Of a stretch of 64,000 bases of DNA, positions 8,401-20,620 are shown in pieces (position 1 is the first letter of the stretch; each line of letters starts with the position of its first letter). The position numbers and the translations under genes were made by a program. The DNA comes from Siderastrea siderea (taxonomy: Eukaryota > Cnidaria > Anthozoa > Scleractinia > Rhizangiidae). The stretch is taken from positions 55,987,399-56,051,398 of the forward strand of contig OZ034968.1 of the NCBI GenBank assembly GCA_964030785.1, written 5' to 3'. The notes under the pieces are model-generated. The model had not been told where the DNA came from. It ran no database searches and saw only the letters and a program-made list of their open reading frames with translations.

Positions 8401-11400
8401 AGATATGCCTATTAATCACGTGGTTAGACAGGCATTATTCTCGTACATCTAGTCGGCACGCACTACAATCCTATTTGTTTTACTTTTTTCCCGTAGATAT
8501 GCCTATTAATCACGTGGTTAGACAGGCATTATTCCCGTACTCTATTCGGCACGCACTACAATCCTATTTGTTTTACTTTTTTCCCGTAGATATGCCTATT
8601 AATCACGTGGTTAGACAGGCATTATTCTCGTACATCTAGTCGGCACGCACTACAATCTTATTTGTTTTACTTTTTGCCGTAGATATGCCTATTAATCACG
8701 TGGTTAGACAAGCATTATTCTCGTACATCTAGTCGGCACGCACTACAATCCTATTTGTTTTACTTTTTTCCCGTAGATATGCCTATTAATCACGTGGTTA
8801 GACAGGCATTATTCTCGTACATCTATTCGGCACGCACTACAATCTTATTTGTTTTACTTTTTTCCCGTAGATATGCCTATTAATCACGTGGTTAGACAAG
8901 CATTATTCTCGTACATCTAGTCGGCACGCACTACAATCCTATTTGTTTTACTTTTTTCCCGTAGATATGCCTATTAATCACGTGGTTAGACAAGCATTAT
9001 TCCCGTACATCTAGTCGGCACGCAGTACAATCCTATTTGTTTTACTTTTTTCCCGTAGATATGCCTATTAAACACGTGGTTAGACAGGCATTATTCTCGT
9101 ACTCTATTCGGCACGCACTACAATCTTATTTGTTTTCCTTTTTGCCGTAGATATGCCTATTAATCACGTGGTTAGACAGGCATTATTCTCGTACTCTATT
9201 CGGCACGCACTACAATCCTATTTGTTTTACTTTTTTCCCGTACATATGCCTATTAATCACGTGGTTAGACAGGCATTATTCTCGTACATCTAGTCGGCAC
9301 GCACTACAATCTTATTTTTTTTACTTTTTGCCGTAGATATGCCTATTAATCACGTGGTTAGACAAGCATTATTCTCGTACATCTAGTCGGCACGCACTAC
9401 AATCCTATTTGTTTTACTTTTTTCCCGTAGATATGCCTATTAATCACGTGGTTAGACAGGCATTATTCCCGTACTCTATTCGGCACGCACTACAATCCTA
9501 TTTGTTTTACTTTATTCCCGTAGATATGCCTATTAATCACGTGGTTAGATAGGCATTATTCTCGTACATCTAGTCGGCACGCACTACAATCCTATTTGTT
9601 TTACTTTTTTCCCGTAGATATGCCTATTAATCACGTGGTTAGACAGGCATTATTCTCGTACATGTAGTCGGCACGCACTACAATCCTATTTGTTTTACTT
9701 TTTTCCCGTAGATATGCCTATTAATCACGTGGTTAGATAGGCATTATTCTCGTACATCTAGTCGGCACGCACTACAATCCTATTTGTTTTACTTTTTTCC
9801 CGTAGATATGCCTATTAATCACGTGGTTAGAAAGGCATTATTCCCGTACTCTATTCGGCACGCACTACAATCCTATTTGTTTTACTTTTTTCCCGTAGAT
9901 ATGCCTATTAATCACGTGGTTAGACAGGCGTTATTCTCGTACATCTAGTCGGCACGCACTACAATCTTATTTGTTTTACTTTTTGCCGTAGATATGCCTA
10001 TTAATCACGTCGTTAGACAAGCATTATTCTCGCACATGTAGTCGGCACGCACTACAATCTTATTTGTTTTACTTTTTTCCCGTAGATATGCCTATTAATC
10101 ACGTGGTTAGACAGGCATTATTCTCGTACATCTAGTCGGCACGCACTACAATCCTATTTGTTTTACTTTTTTCCCGTAGATATGCCTATTAATCACGTGG
10201 TTAGACAAGCATTATTCTCGTACATCTAGTCGGCACGCACTACAATCTTATTTGTTTTACTTTTTTCCCGTAGATATGCCTATTAATCACGTGGTTACAC
10301 AGGCATTATTCTCGTACATCTATTCGGCACGAACTACAATCTTATTTGTTTTACTTTTTTCCCGTAGATATGCCTATTAATCACGTGGTTAGACAGGCAT
10401 TATTCTCGTACATCTAGTCGGCACGCACTACAATCCTATTTGTTTTACTTTTTTCCCGTAGATATGCCTATTAATCACGTGGTTAGACAAGCATTATTCC
10501 CGTACATCTAGTCGGCACGCACTACAATCCTATTTGTTTTACTTTTTTCCCGTAGATATGCCTATTAATCACGTGGTTAGACAGGCATTATTCTCGTACT
10601 CTATTCGGCACGCACTACAATCTTATTTGTTTTCCTTTTTGCCGTAGATATGCCTATTAATCACGTGGTTAGACAGGCATTATTCTTGTACTCTATTCGG
10701 CACGCACTACAATCCTATTTGTTTTACTTTTTTCCCGTAGATATGCCTATTAATCACGTGGTTAGACAGGCATTATTCCCGTACATCTAGTCGGCACGCA
10801 CTACAATCGTATTCGTTTTTCTTTTTGCCGTAGATATGCCTATTAATCACGTGGTTAGACAGGCATTATTCTCGTACATCTAGTCGGCACGCACTACATT
10901 CTTATTTGTTTTACTTTTTTCCCGTAGATATGCCTATTAATCACGTGGTTAGAAAAGCATTATTCTCGTACATCTAGTCGGCACGCACTACAATCCTATT
11001 TGTTTTACTTTTTTCCCGTAGATATACCTATTAATCACGTGGTTAGAGAAGCATTATTCCCGTACTCTATTCGGCACGCACTACAATCCTATTTGTTTTA
11101 CTTTTTTCCCGTAGATATGCCTATTAATCACGTGGTTAGACAGGCATTATTCTCGTACATCTAGTCGGCACGCACTACAATCCCTATTTGTTTTACCTTT
11201 TTCCCGTAGATATGCCTATTAATCACGTGGTTAGACAGGCATTATTCCCGTACTCTATTCGGCACGTACTACAATCCTATTTGTTTTACTTTATTGCCGT
11301 AGATATGCCTATTAATCACGTGGTTAGACAAGCATTATTCTCGTACATCTAGTCGGCACGCACTACAATCCTATTTGTTTTACTTTTTTCCCGTAGATAT

Positions 11401-12094
11401 GCCTATTAATCACGTGGTTAGACAGGCATTATTCTCGTACTCTATTCGGCACGCACTACAATCCCTATTTCTTTTACTTTTTTTCCCGTAGATATGCCTA
11501 TTAATCACGTGTTTAGACAGGCATTATTCTCGTACTCTATTCGGCACGCACTACAATCCCTATTTGTTTTACTTTTTTCCCGTAGATATGCCTATTAATC
11601 ACGTGTTTAGACAGGCATTATTCTCGTACTCTATTCGGCACGCACTACAATCCCTATTTGTTTTACTTTTTTCCCGTAGATATGCCTATTAAGCACGTGG
11701 TTAGACAGGCATTATTCTCGTACTCTATTCGGCACGCACTACAATCCCTATTTTTTTTACTTTTTTCCCGTAGATATGCCTATTAATCACGTGGTTAGAC
11801 AGGCATTATTCTCGTACTCTATTCGGCACGCACTACAATCCCTATTTGTTTTACCTTTTTCTCGTAGATATGCCTATTAATCACGTGGTTAGACAGGCAT
11901 TATTCTCGTACTCTATTCGGCACGCACTACAATCCCTATTTGTTTTACCTTTTTTTCGTAGATATGCCTATTAATCACGTGGTTAGACAGGCATTATTCT
12001 CGTACTCTATTCGGCACGCACTACAATCTTATTTGTTTTCCTTTTTGCCGTAGATATGCCTATTAATCACGTGGTTAGACAGGCATTATTCTCG
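5414..12094 (+). repeat. Satellite array, block 1 (about 71 units)
   Basis: Near-uniform tandem units. The two main classes are 93 bp (CGTACTCTATTCGG) and 94 bp (CGTACATCTAGTCGG), with minor T-run variants (ACTTTTTGCCG and ACTTTTTTCCCG). Almost every unit contains CACGTG. The first unit pair includes the diagnostic ATTACATGTAAT variant at about 5597-5608. About 5719-7490 recurs at about 9178-10950 (offset 3459 bp; shared landmarks CCCGTACATATG, CGCACATGTAG, ATCGTATTCG). No gene is present. Confidence 0.96.
5575..5617 (+). repeat. Diagnostic satellite variant (ATTACATGTAAT), right arm
   Basis: Right-arm partner of the left-arm variant at 914-950. It carries the shortened T-run ACTTTTTTCGTAG together with CTATTACATGTAATTAC, and its outward neighbour again reads GCATTACAATCC. 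It is duplicated at about 13434-13476 as part of the 7859-bp duplication. Confidence 0.9.
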
Positions 12095-12823
12095 TACTTT
12101 ATTCGGCACGCACTACAATAACTATTTGTTTGACCGTTTTTCCCGTAGATATGCCTATAATCACGTAGTTAGACACGCATCATTCTCGTACTTTATTCGG
12201 CACGCACTACAATCCCTATTTGCTTTACCGTTTTTTCCGTTAAATTTGCCTATTAATCACTTGGTTAGACAAGCATCATTCTCGTATTCTATTCGGCACG
12301 CACTATATCAACAATTGTTTTACCTTTTTCTCTGTTAGATCTGCCTATTGAGCACGTGGTTAGACAAGCATCATTCTCGTACTTTATTCGGAACGCAGCA
12401 CAATTCTTATTTGTTTTACTTTTTTTTCCCGTAAGTTTGCGTATTAATCACTTGGTTAGACAAGCATTATTCTCGTATTCTATTCGGCACGCACTATATC
12501 AACAATTGTTTTACCTTTTTCTCTGTTAGATCTGCCTATTAATCACTTGGTTAGACAAGCATCATTCTCGTACTCTATTCGGTACGCACTACAATCCCTA
12601 TTTGTTTTACTGTTTTTCCCGTAGATATGCCTATTAATCACTTGGTTAGACAAGCATCATTCTCGTACTCTATTCGGCACGCACTACAATCCGTATTTGT
12701 TTTACTGTTTTTCCCGTAGATGTGCCTATTAATCACTTGGTTAGACAAGCATCATTCTCGTACTCTATTCGGCACGCACTACAATCCGTATTTGTTTTGC
12801 TGTTTTTCCCGTAGATATGCCTA
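12095..12823 (+). repeat. Duplicate of inner right-arm units (start of block 2)
   Basis: From about 12095 the sequence repeats 4236 onwards at a constant offset of 7859 bp. It includes the rare TTTGTTTGACCG unit and the GCACTATATCAACAATTG units. This places inner-type CACTTG units in the middle of outer-type DNA and marks the junction of a large tandem duplication. The few differences include CACGCATC for CAAGCATC and GATGTGCC for GATATGCC. Confidence 0.93.
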
Positions 12824-13272
12824 TTATGCGCCGATCAATTCGAAAGCTCAACATCCCCCCCCCGGGCAACCCCCCGGGCATTTGAACTTTTGAAGATTGG
12901 CTTTTTCAAATTCCCTCCCCTCGGGGCAAGAAAGCAGTTCAAATGCCCCACCAATTAGTACTCAATCAAGCACTTTACATGCCTTCCAGAAAGAGATATG
13001 CCGTAATGACACTTCAATCTTCTTTTAAAGACCCTTTTCAACGAGTTATTCACTAACAAAGGCGAAATTCTATCTTGTTAATCCGTCAGACCCCGCAAAA
13101 ACCGAAAAATTCACGGGCCTACTACGTCAGAACAAGAGGTAAATCCGGTTCAAATTCCCCACCCTTCCAACACAACGTTCAAATTCCCAGCTCCCCGGGC
13201 ACGATGCATAGTCAAATGCCCGGGGTATGCCCGGGCGGGGGATGTTGAAGTTTCGAATTGATCGGCGCATTA
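12824..13272. mobile_element. 443-bp PIF/Harbinger-type MITE, copy 2 (duplicated with its flanks)
   Basis: The body is 12827-13269 with TTA at 12824-12826 and 13270-13272. By eye it differs from copy 1 at one base (GGGGGATG versus GGGGTATG near the 3' end) and has the same insertion point and the same flanking unit variants. It is therefore a passenger of the 7859-bp segmental duplication, not an independent insertion. Confidence 0.88.
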
Positions 13273-16200
13273 ATCACTTGGTTGGACAAGCATTATTCTC
13301 GTACTCTATTCGGCACGCACTACAATCCCTATTTGTTTTACTGTTTTTCCCGTAGATATGCCTATTAATCACTTGGTTAGACAAGCATTATTCTCGTACT
13401 CTATTCGGCACGCACTACAATTCCTATTTGTTTTACTTTTTTCGTAGATATGCCTATTACATGTAATTACTTCGTTAGACAAGCATTATTCTAGCTCGTA
13501 CTCTATTCGGCACGCATTACAATCCTATTTGTTTTACTTTTTTCCCGTAGATATGCCTCTTAATCACGTGGTTAGACAAGCATTATTCCCGTACTCTATT
13601 CGGCACGCACTACAATCCTATTTGTTTTACTTTTTTCCCGTAGATATGCCTATTAATCACGTGGTTAGACAGGCATTATTCCCGTACTCTATTCGGCACG
13701 CACTACAATCTTATTTGTTTAACTTTTTTCCCGTAGATATGCCTATTAATCACGTGGTTAGACAGGCATTATTCTCGTACATCTAGTCGGCACGCACTAC
13801 AATCCTATTTGTTTTACTTTTTTCCCGTAGATATGCCTATTAATCACGTGGTTAGACAGGCATTATTCTCGTACATCTATTCGGCACGCACTACAATCCT
13901 ATTTGGTTTACTTTTTTCCCGTAGATATGCCTATTAATCACGTGGTTAGACAGGCATTATTCTCGTACATCTAGTCGGCACGCACTACAATCTTATTTGT
14001 TTTACTTTTTTCCCGTAGATATGCCTATTAATCACGTGGTTAGACAGGCATTATTCTCGTACTCTATTCGGCACGCACAACAATCCTTTTCGTTTTACTT
14101 TTTTCCCGTAGATATGCCTATTAATCACGTGGTTAGACAGGCATTATTCCCGTACATCTAGTCGGCACGCACTACAATCCTATTTGTTTTACTTTCTTCC
14201 CGTAGATATGCCTATTAATCACGTGGTTAGACAAGCATAATTCTCGTACTCTATTCGGCACGCACTACAATCCTATTTGTTTTACTTTTTTCCCGTAGAT
14301 ATGCCTATGAATCACGTGGTTAGACAGGCATTATTCCCGTACATCTAGTCGGCACGCACTACAATCTTATTTGTTTTACTTTTTGCCGTAGATATGCCTA
14401 TTAATCACGTGGTTAGACAGGCATTATTCCCATACTCTATTCGGCACGCACTACAATCCTATTTGTTTTACTTTTTTCCCGTAGATATGCCTATTAATCA
14501 CGTGGATAGACAAGCATTATTCTCGTACATCTAGTCGGCACGCCCTACAATCCTATTTGTTTTACTTTTTCCCGTAGATATGCCTATTAATCACGTCGTT
14601 AGAAAGGCATTATTCCCGTACTCTATTTGGCACGCACTACAATCCTATTTGTTTTACTTTTTTCCCGTAGATATGCCTATTAATCACGTGGTTAGACAGG
14701 CATTATTCTCGTACATCTAGTCGGCACGCACTACAATCCTATTTGTTTTACTTTTTTCCCGTAGATATGCCTATTAATCACGTGGTTAGACAGGCATTAT
14801 TCCCGTACTCTATTCGGCACGCACTACAATCCTATTTGTTTTACTTTTTTCCCGTAGATATGCCTATTAATCACGTGGTTAGACAGGCATTATTCTCGTA
14901 CATCTAGTCGGCACGCACTACAATCTTATTTGTTTTACTTTTTGCCGTAGATATGCCTATTAATCACGTGGTTAGACAAGCATTATTCTCGTACATCTAG
15001 TCGGCACGCACTACAATCCTATTTGTTTTACTTTTTTCCCGTAGATATGCCTATTAATCACGTGGTTAGACAGGCATTATTCTCGTACATCTATTCGGCA
15101 CGCACTACAATCTTATTTGTTTTACTTTTTTCCCGTAGATATGCCTATTAATCACGTGGTTAGACAGGCATTATTCTCGTACATCTAGTCGGCACGCACT
15201 ACAATCCTATTTGTTTTACTTTTTTCCCGTAGATATGCCTATTAATCACGTGGTTAGACAGGCATTATTCCCGTACTCTATTCGGCACGCACTACAATCC
15301 TATTTGTTTTACTTTTTTCCCGTAGATATGCCTATTAATCACGTGGTTAGACAGGCATTATTCTCGTACATCTAGTCGGCACGCACTACAATCTTATTTG
15401 TTTTACTTTTTGCCGTAGATATGGCTATTAATCACGTGGTTAGACAAGCATTATTCTCGTACATCTAGTCGGCACGCACTACAATCCTATTTGTTTTACT
15501 TTTTTCCCGTAGATATGCCTATTAATCACGTGGTTAGACAGGCATTATTCTCGTACATCTATTCGGCACGCACTACAATCTTATTTGTTTTACTTTTTTC
15601 CCGTAGATATGCCTATTAATCACGTGGTTAGACAAGCATTATTCTCGTACATCTAGTCGGCACGCACTACAATCCTATTTGTTTTACTTTTTTCCCGTAG
15701 ATATGCCTATTAATCACGTGGTTAGACAAGCATTATTCCCGTACATCTAGTCGGCACGCAGTACAATCCTATTTGTTTTACTTTTTTCCCGTAGATATGC
15801 CTATTAAACACGTGGTTAGACAGGCATTATTCTCGTACTCTATTCGGCACGCACTACAATCTTATTTGTTTTCCTTTTTGCCGTAGATATGCCTATTAAT
15901 CACGTGGTTAGACAGGCATTATTCTCGTACTCTATTCGGCACGCACTACAATCCTATTTGTTTTACTTTTTTCCCGTACATATGCCTATTAATCACGTGG
16001 TTAGACAGGCATTATTCTCGTACATCTAGTCGGCACGCACTACAATCTTATTTTTTTTACTTTTTGCCGTAGATATGCCTATTAATCACGTGGTTAGACA
16101 AGCATTATTCTCGTACATCTAGTCGGCACGCACTACAATCCTATTTGTTTTACTTTTTTCCCGTAGATATGCCTATTAATCACGTGGTTAGACAGGCATT

Positions 16201-18735
16201 ATTCCCGTACTCTATTCGGCACGCACTACAATCCTATTTGTTTTACTTTTTTCCCGTAGATATGCCTATTAATCACGTGGTTAGATAGGCATTATTCTCG
16301 TACATCTAGTCGGCACGCACTACAATCCTATTTGTTTTACTTTTTTCCCGTAGATATGCCTATTAATCACGTGGTTAGACAGGCATTATTCTCGTACATG
16401 TAGTCGGCACGCACTACAATCCTATTTGTTTTACTTTTTTCCCGTAGATATGCCTATTAATCACGTGGTTAGATAGGCATTATTCTCGTACATCTAGTCG
16501 GCACGCACTACAATCCTATTTGTTTTACTTTTTTCCCGTAGATATGCCTATTAATCACGTGGTTAGAAAGGCATTATTCCCGTACTCTATTCGGCACGCA
16601 CTACAATCCTATTTGTTTTACTTTTTTCCCGTAGATATGCCTATTAATCACGTGGTTAGACAGGCGTTATTCTCGTACATCTAGTCGGCACGCACTACAA
16701 TCTTATTTGTTTTACATTTTGCCGTAGATATGCCTATTAATCACGTGGTTAGACAAGCATTATTCTCGCACATGTAGTCGGCACGCACTACAATCTTATT
16801 TGTTTTACTTTTTTCCCGTAGATATGCCTATTAATCACGTGGTTAGACAGGCATTATTCTCGTACATCTAGTCGGCACGCACTACAATCCTATTTGTTTT
16901 ACTTTTTTCCCGTAGATATGCCTATTAATCACGTGGTTAGACAAGCATTATTCTCGTACATCTAGTCGGCACGCACTACAATCTTATTTGTTTTACTTTT
17001 TTCCCGTAGATATGCCTATTAATCACGTGGTTACACAGGCATTATTCTCGTACATCTATTCGGCACGAACTACAATCTTATTTGTTTTACTTTTTTCCCG
17101 TAGATATGCCTATTAATCACGTGGTTAGACAGGCATTATTCTCGTACATCTAGTCGGCACGCACTACAATCCTATTTGTTTTACTTTTTTCCCGTAGATA
17201 TGCCTATTAATCACGTGGTTAGACAAGCATTATTCCCGTACATCTAGTCGGCACGCACTACAATCCTATTTGTTTTACTTTTTTCCCGTAGATATGCCTA
17301 TTAATCACGTGGTTAGACAGGCATTATTCTCGTACTCTATTCGGCACGCACTACAATCTTATTTGTTTTCCTTTTTGCCGTAGATATGCCTATTAATCAC
17401 GTGGTTAGACAGGCATTATTCTTGTACTCTATTCGGCACGCACTACAATCCTATTTGTTTTACTTTTTTCCCGTAGATATGCCTATTAATCACGTGGTTA
17501 GACAGGCATTATTCCCGTACATCTAGTCGGCACGCACTACAATCGTATTCGTTTTTCTTTTTGCCGTAGATATGCCTATTAATCACGTGGTTAGACAGGC
17601 ATTATTCTCGTACATCTAGTCGGCACGCACTACATTCTTATTTGTTTTACTTTTTTCCCGTAGATATGCCTATTAATCACGTGGTTAGAAAAGCATTATT
17701 CTCGTACATCTAGTCGGCACGCACTACAATCCTATTTGTTTTACTTTTTTCCCGTAGATATACCTATTAATCACGTGGTTAGAGAAGCATTATTCCCGTA
17801 CTCTATTCGGCACGCACTACAATCCTATTTGTTTTACTTTTTTCCCGTAGATATGCCTATTAATCACGTGGTTAGACAGGCATTATTCTCGTACATCTAG
17901 TCGGCACGCACTACAATCCCTATTTGTTTTACCTTTTTCCCGTAGATATGCCTATTAATCACGTGGTTAGACAGGCATTATTCCCGTACTCTATTCGGCA
18001 CGTACTACAATCCTATTTGTTTTACTTTATTGCCGTAGATATGCCTATTAATCACGTGGTTAGACAAGCATTATTCTCGTACATCTTGTCGGCACGCACT
18101 ACAATCCTATTTGTTTTACTTTTTTCCCGTAGATATGCCTATTAATCACGTGGTTAGACAGGCATTATTCTCGTACTCTATTCGGCACGCACTACAATCC
18201 CTATTTCTTTTACTTTTTTTCCCGTAGATATGCCTATTAATCACGTGTTTAGACAGGCATTATTCTCGTACTCTATTCGGCACGCACTACAATCCCTATT
18301 TGTTTTACTTTTTTCCCGTAGATATGCCTATTAAGCACGTGGTTAGACAGGCATTATTCTCGTACTCTATTCGGCACGCACTACAATCCCTATTTTTTTT
18401 ACTTTTTTCCCGTAGATATGCCTATTAATCACGTGGTTAGACAGGCATTATTCTCGTACTCTATTCGGCACGCACTACAATCCCTATTTGTTTTACCTTT
18501 TTCTCGTAGATATGCCTATTAATCACGTGGTTAGACAGGCATTATTCTCGTACTCTATTCGGCACGCACTACAATCCCTATTTGTTTTACCTTTTTTTCG
18601 TAGATATGCCTATTAATCACGTGGTTAGACAGGCATTATTCTCGTACTCTATTCGGCACGCACTACAATCTTATTTGTTTTCCTTTTTGCCGTAGATATG
18701 CCTATTAATCACGTGGTTAGACAGGCATTATTCTT
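13273..18735 (+). repeat. Satellite array, block 2 remainder
   Basis: Continues the duplicate of block 1. Up to about 13577 it matches 5414-5718. It then jumps: about 13770-15970 corresponds to about 7510-9240 with an extra 5-unit duplication (468 bp), and about 15914-18700 corresponds to about 9178-12094 at offset 6736 bp. Block 2 thus lacks the counterpart of about 5.7-7.5 kb and has lost one CACGTGTTTAG unit near 18.2 kb. No gene is present. Confidence 0.93.
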
Positions 18736-20620
18736 GTACTCTATTCGGCACGCACTACAATCCTATTTGTTTTACTTTTTTCCCGTAGATATGCCTATTA
18801 ATCACGTGGTTAGACATGCATTATTCCCGTACATCTAGTCGGCACGCACTACAATCCTATTTGTTTTACTTTTTTCCCGTAGATATGCCTATTAATCACG
18901 TGGTTAGACAAGCATTATTCTCGTACTCTATTCGGCACGCACTACAATCCTATTTGTTTTACTTTTTTCCCGTAGATATGCCTATTAATCACGTGGTTAG
19001 ACAGGCATTATTCCCGTACATCTAGTCGGCACGCACTAGAATCCTATTTGTTTTACTTTTTTCCCGTAGATATGCCTATTAATCACGTGGTTAGACAAGC
19101 ATTATTGTCGTACTCTATTCGGCACGCACTACAATCCTATTTGTTTTACTTTTTTCCCGTAGATATACCTATTAATCACGTGGTTAGAGAAGCATTATTC
19201 CCGTACTCTATTCGGCACGCACTACAATCCTATTTGTTTTACTTTTTTCCCGTAGATATGCCTATTAATCACGTGGTTAGACAGGCATTATTCTCGTACA
19301 TCTAGTCGGCACGCACTACAATCCCTATTTGTTTTACCTTTTTCCCGTAGATATGCCTATTAATCACGTGGTTAGACAGGCATTATTCCCGTACTCTATT
19401 CGGCACGTACTACAATCCTATTTGTTTTACTTTATTGCCGTAGATATGCCTATTAATCACGTGGTTAGACAAGCATTATTCTCGTACATCTAGTCGGCAC
19501 GCACTACAATCCTATTTGTTTTACTTTTTTCCCGTAGATATGCCTATTAATCACGTGGTTAGACAGGCATTATTCTCGTACTCTATTCGGCACGCACTAC
19601 AATCCCTATTTCTTTTACTTTTTTTCCCGTAGATATGCCTATTAATCACGTGTTTAGACAGGCTTATTCTCGTACTCTATTCGGCACGCACTACAATCCC
19701 TATTTGTTTTACTTTTTTCCCGTAGATATGCCTATTAATCACGTGGTTAGACAGGCATTATTCTCGTACTCTATTCGGCACGCACTACAATCCCTATTTT
19801 TTTTACTTTTTTCCCGTAGATATGCCTATTAATCACGTGGTTAGACAGGCATTATTCTCGTACTCTATTCGGCACGCACTACAATCCCTATTTGTTTTAC
19901 CTTTTTCTCGTAGATATGCCTATTAATCACGTGGTTAGACAGGCATTATTCTCGTACTCTATTCGGCACGCACTACAATCCCTATTTGTTTTACCTTTTT
20001 TTCGTAGATATGCCTATTAATCACGTGGTTAGACAGGCATTATTCCCGTACTCTATTCGGCACGCACTACAATCCTATTTGTTTTACTTTTTTCCCGTAG
20101 ATATGCCTATTAATCACGTGGTTAGACATGCATTATTCCCGTACATCTAGTCGGCACGCACTACAATCCTATTTGTTTTACTTTTTTCCCGTAGATATGC
20201 CTATTAATCACGTGGTTAGACAAGCATTATTCTCGTACTCTATTCGGCACGCACTACAATTCTATTTGTTTTACTTTTTTCCCGTAGATATGCCTATTAA
20301 TCACGTGGTTAGACAGGCATTATTCCCGTACATCTAGTCGGCACGCACTAGAATCCTATTTGTTTTACTTTTTTCCCGTAGATATGCCTATTAATCACGT
20401 GGTTAGACAAGCATTATTGTCGTACTCTATTCGGCACGCACTACAATCCTATTTGTTTTACTTTTTTCCCGTAGATATGCCTATTAATCACGTGGTTAGA
20501 CAGGCATTATTCCCGTACATCTAGTCGGCACGCACTACAATCTTATTTGTTTTACTTTTTTCCCGTAGATATGCCTATTAATCACGTGGTTAGACAGGCA
20601 TTCTTCTCGTACATCTAGTC
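18736..20620 (+). repeat. Satellite array with 1.3-1.4 kb local duplications
   Basis: About 18740-19155 recurs at about 20052-20467 (offset 1312 bp, 14 units; shared GCACTAGAATCC and ATTATTGTCGTAC). About 17760-18600 recurs at about 19165-20005 (offset 1405 bp, 15 units; shared GATATACCTATT unit). These are overlapping copying events of slightly different length. Confidence 0.88.

Noticed and set aside
12827..13269. Second MITE as an independent transposition event
   Set aside because: Same insertion point, same flanking variants and one base difference show that it was duplicated with its surroundings.
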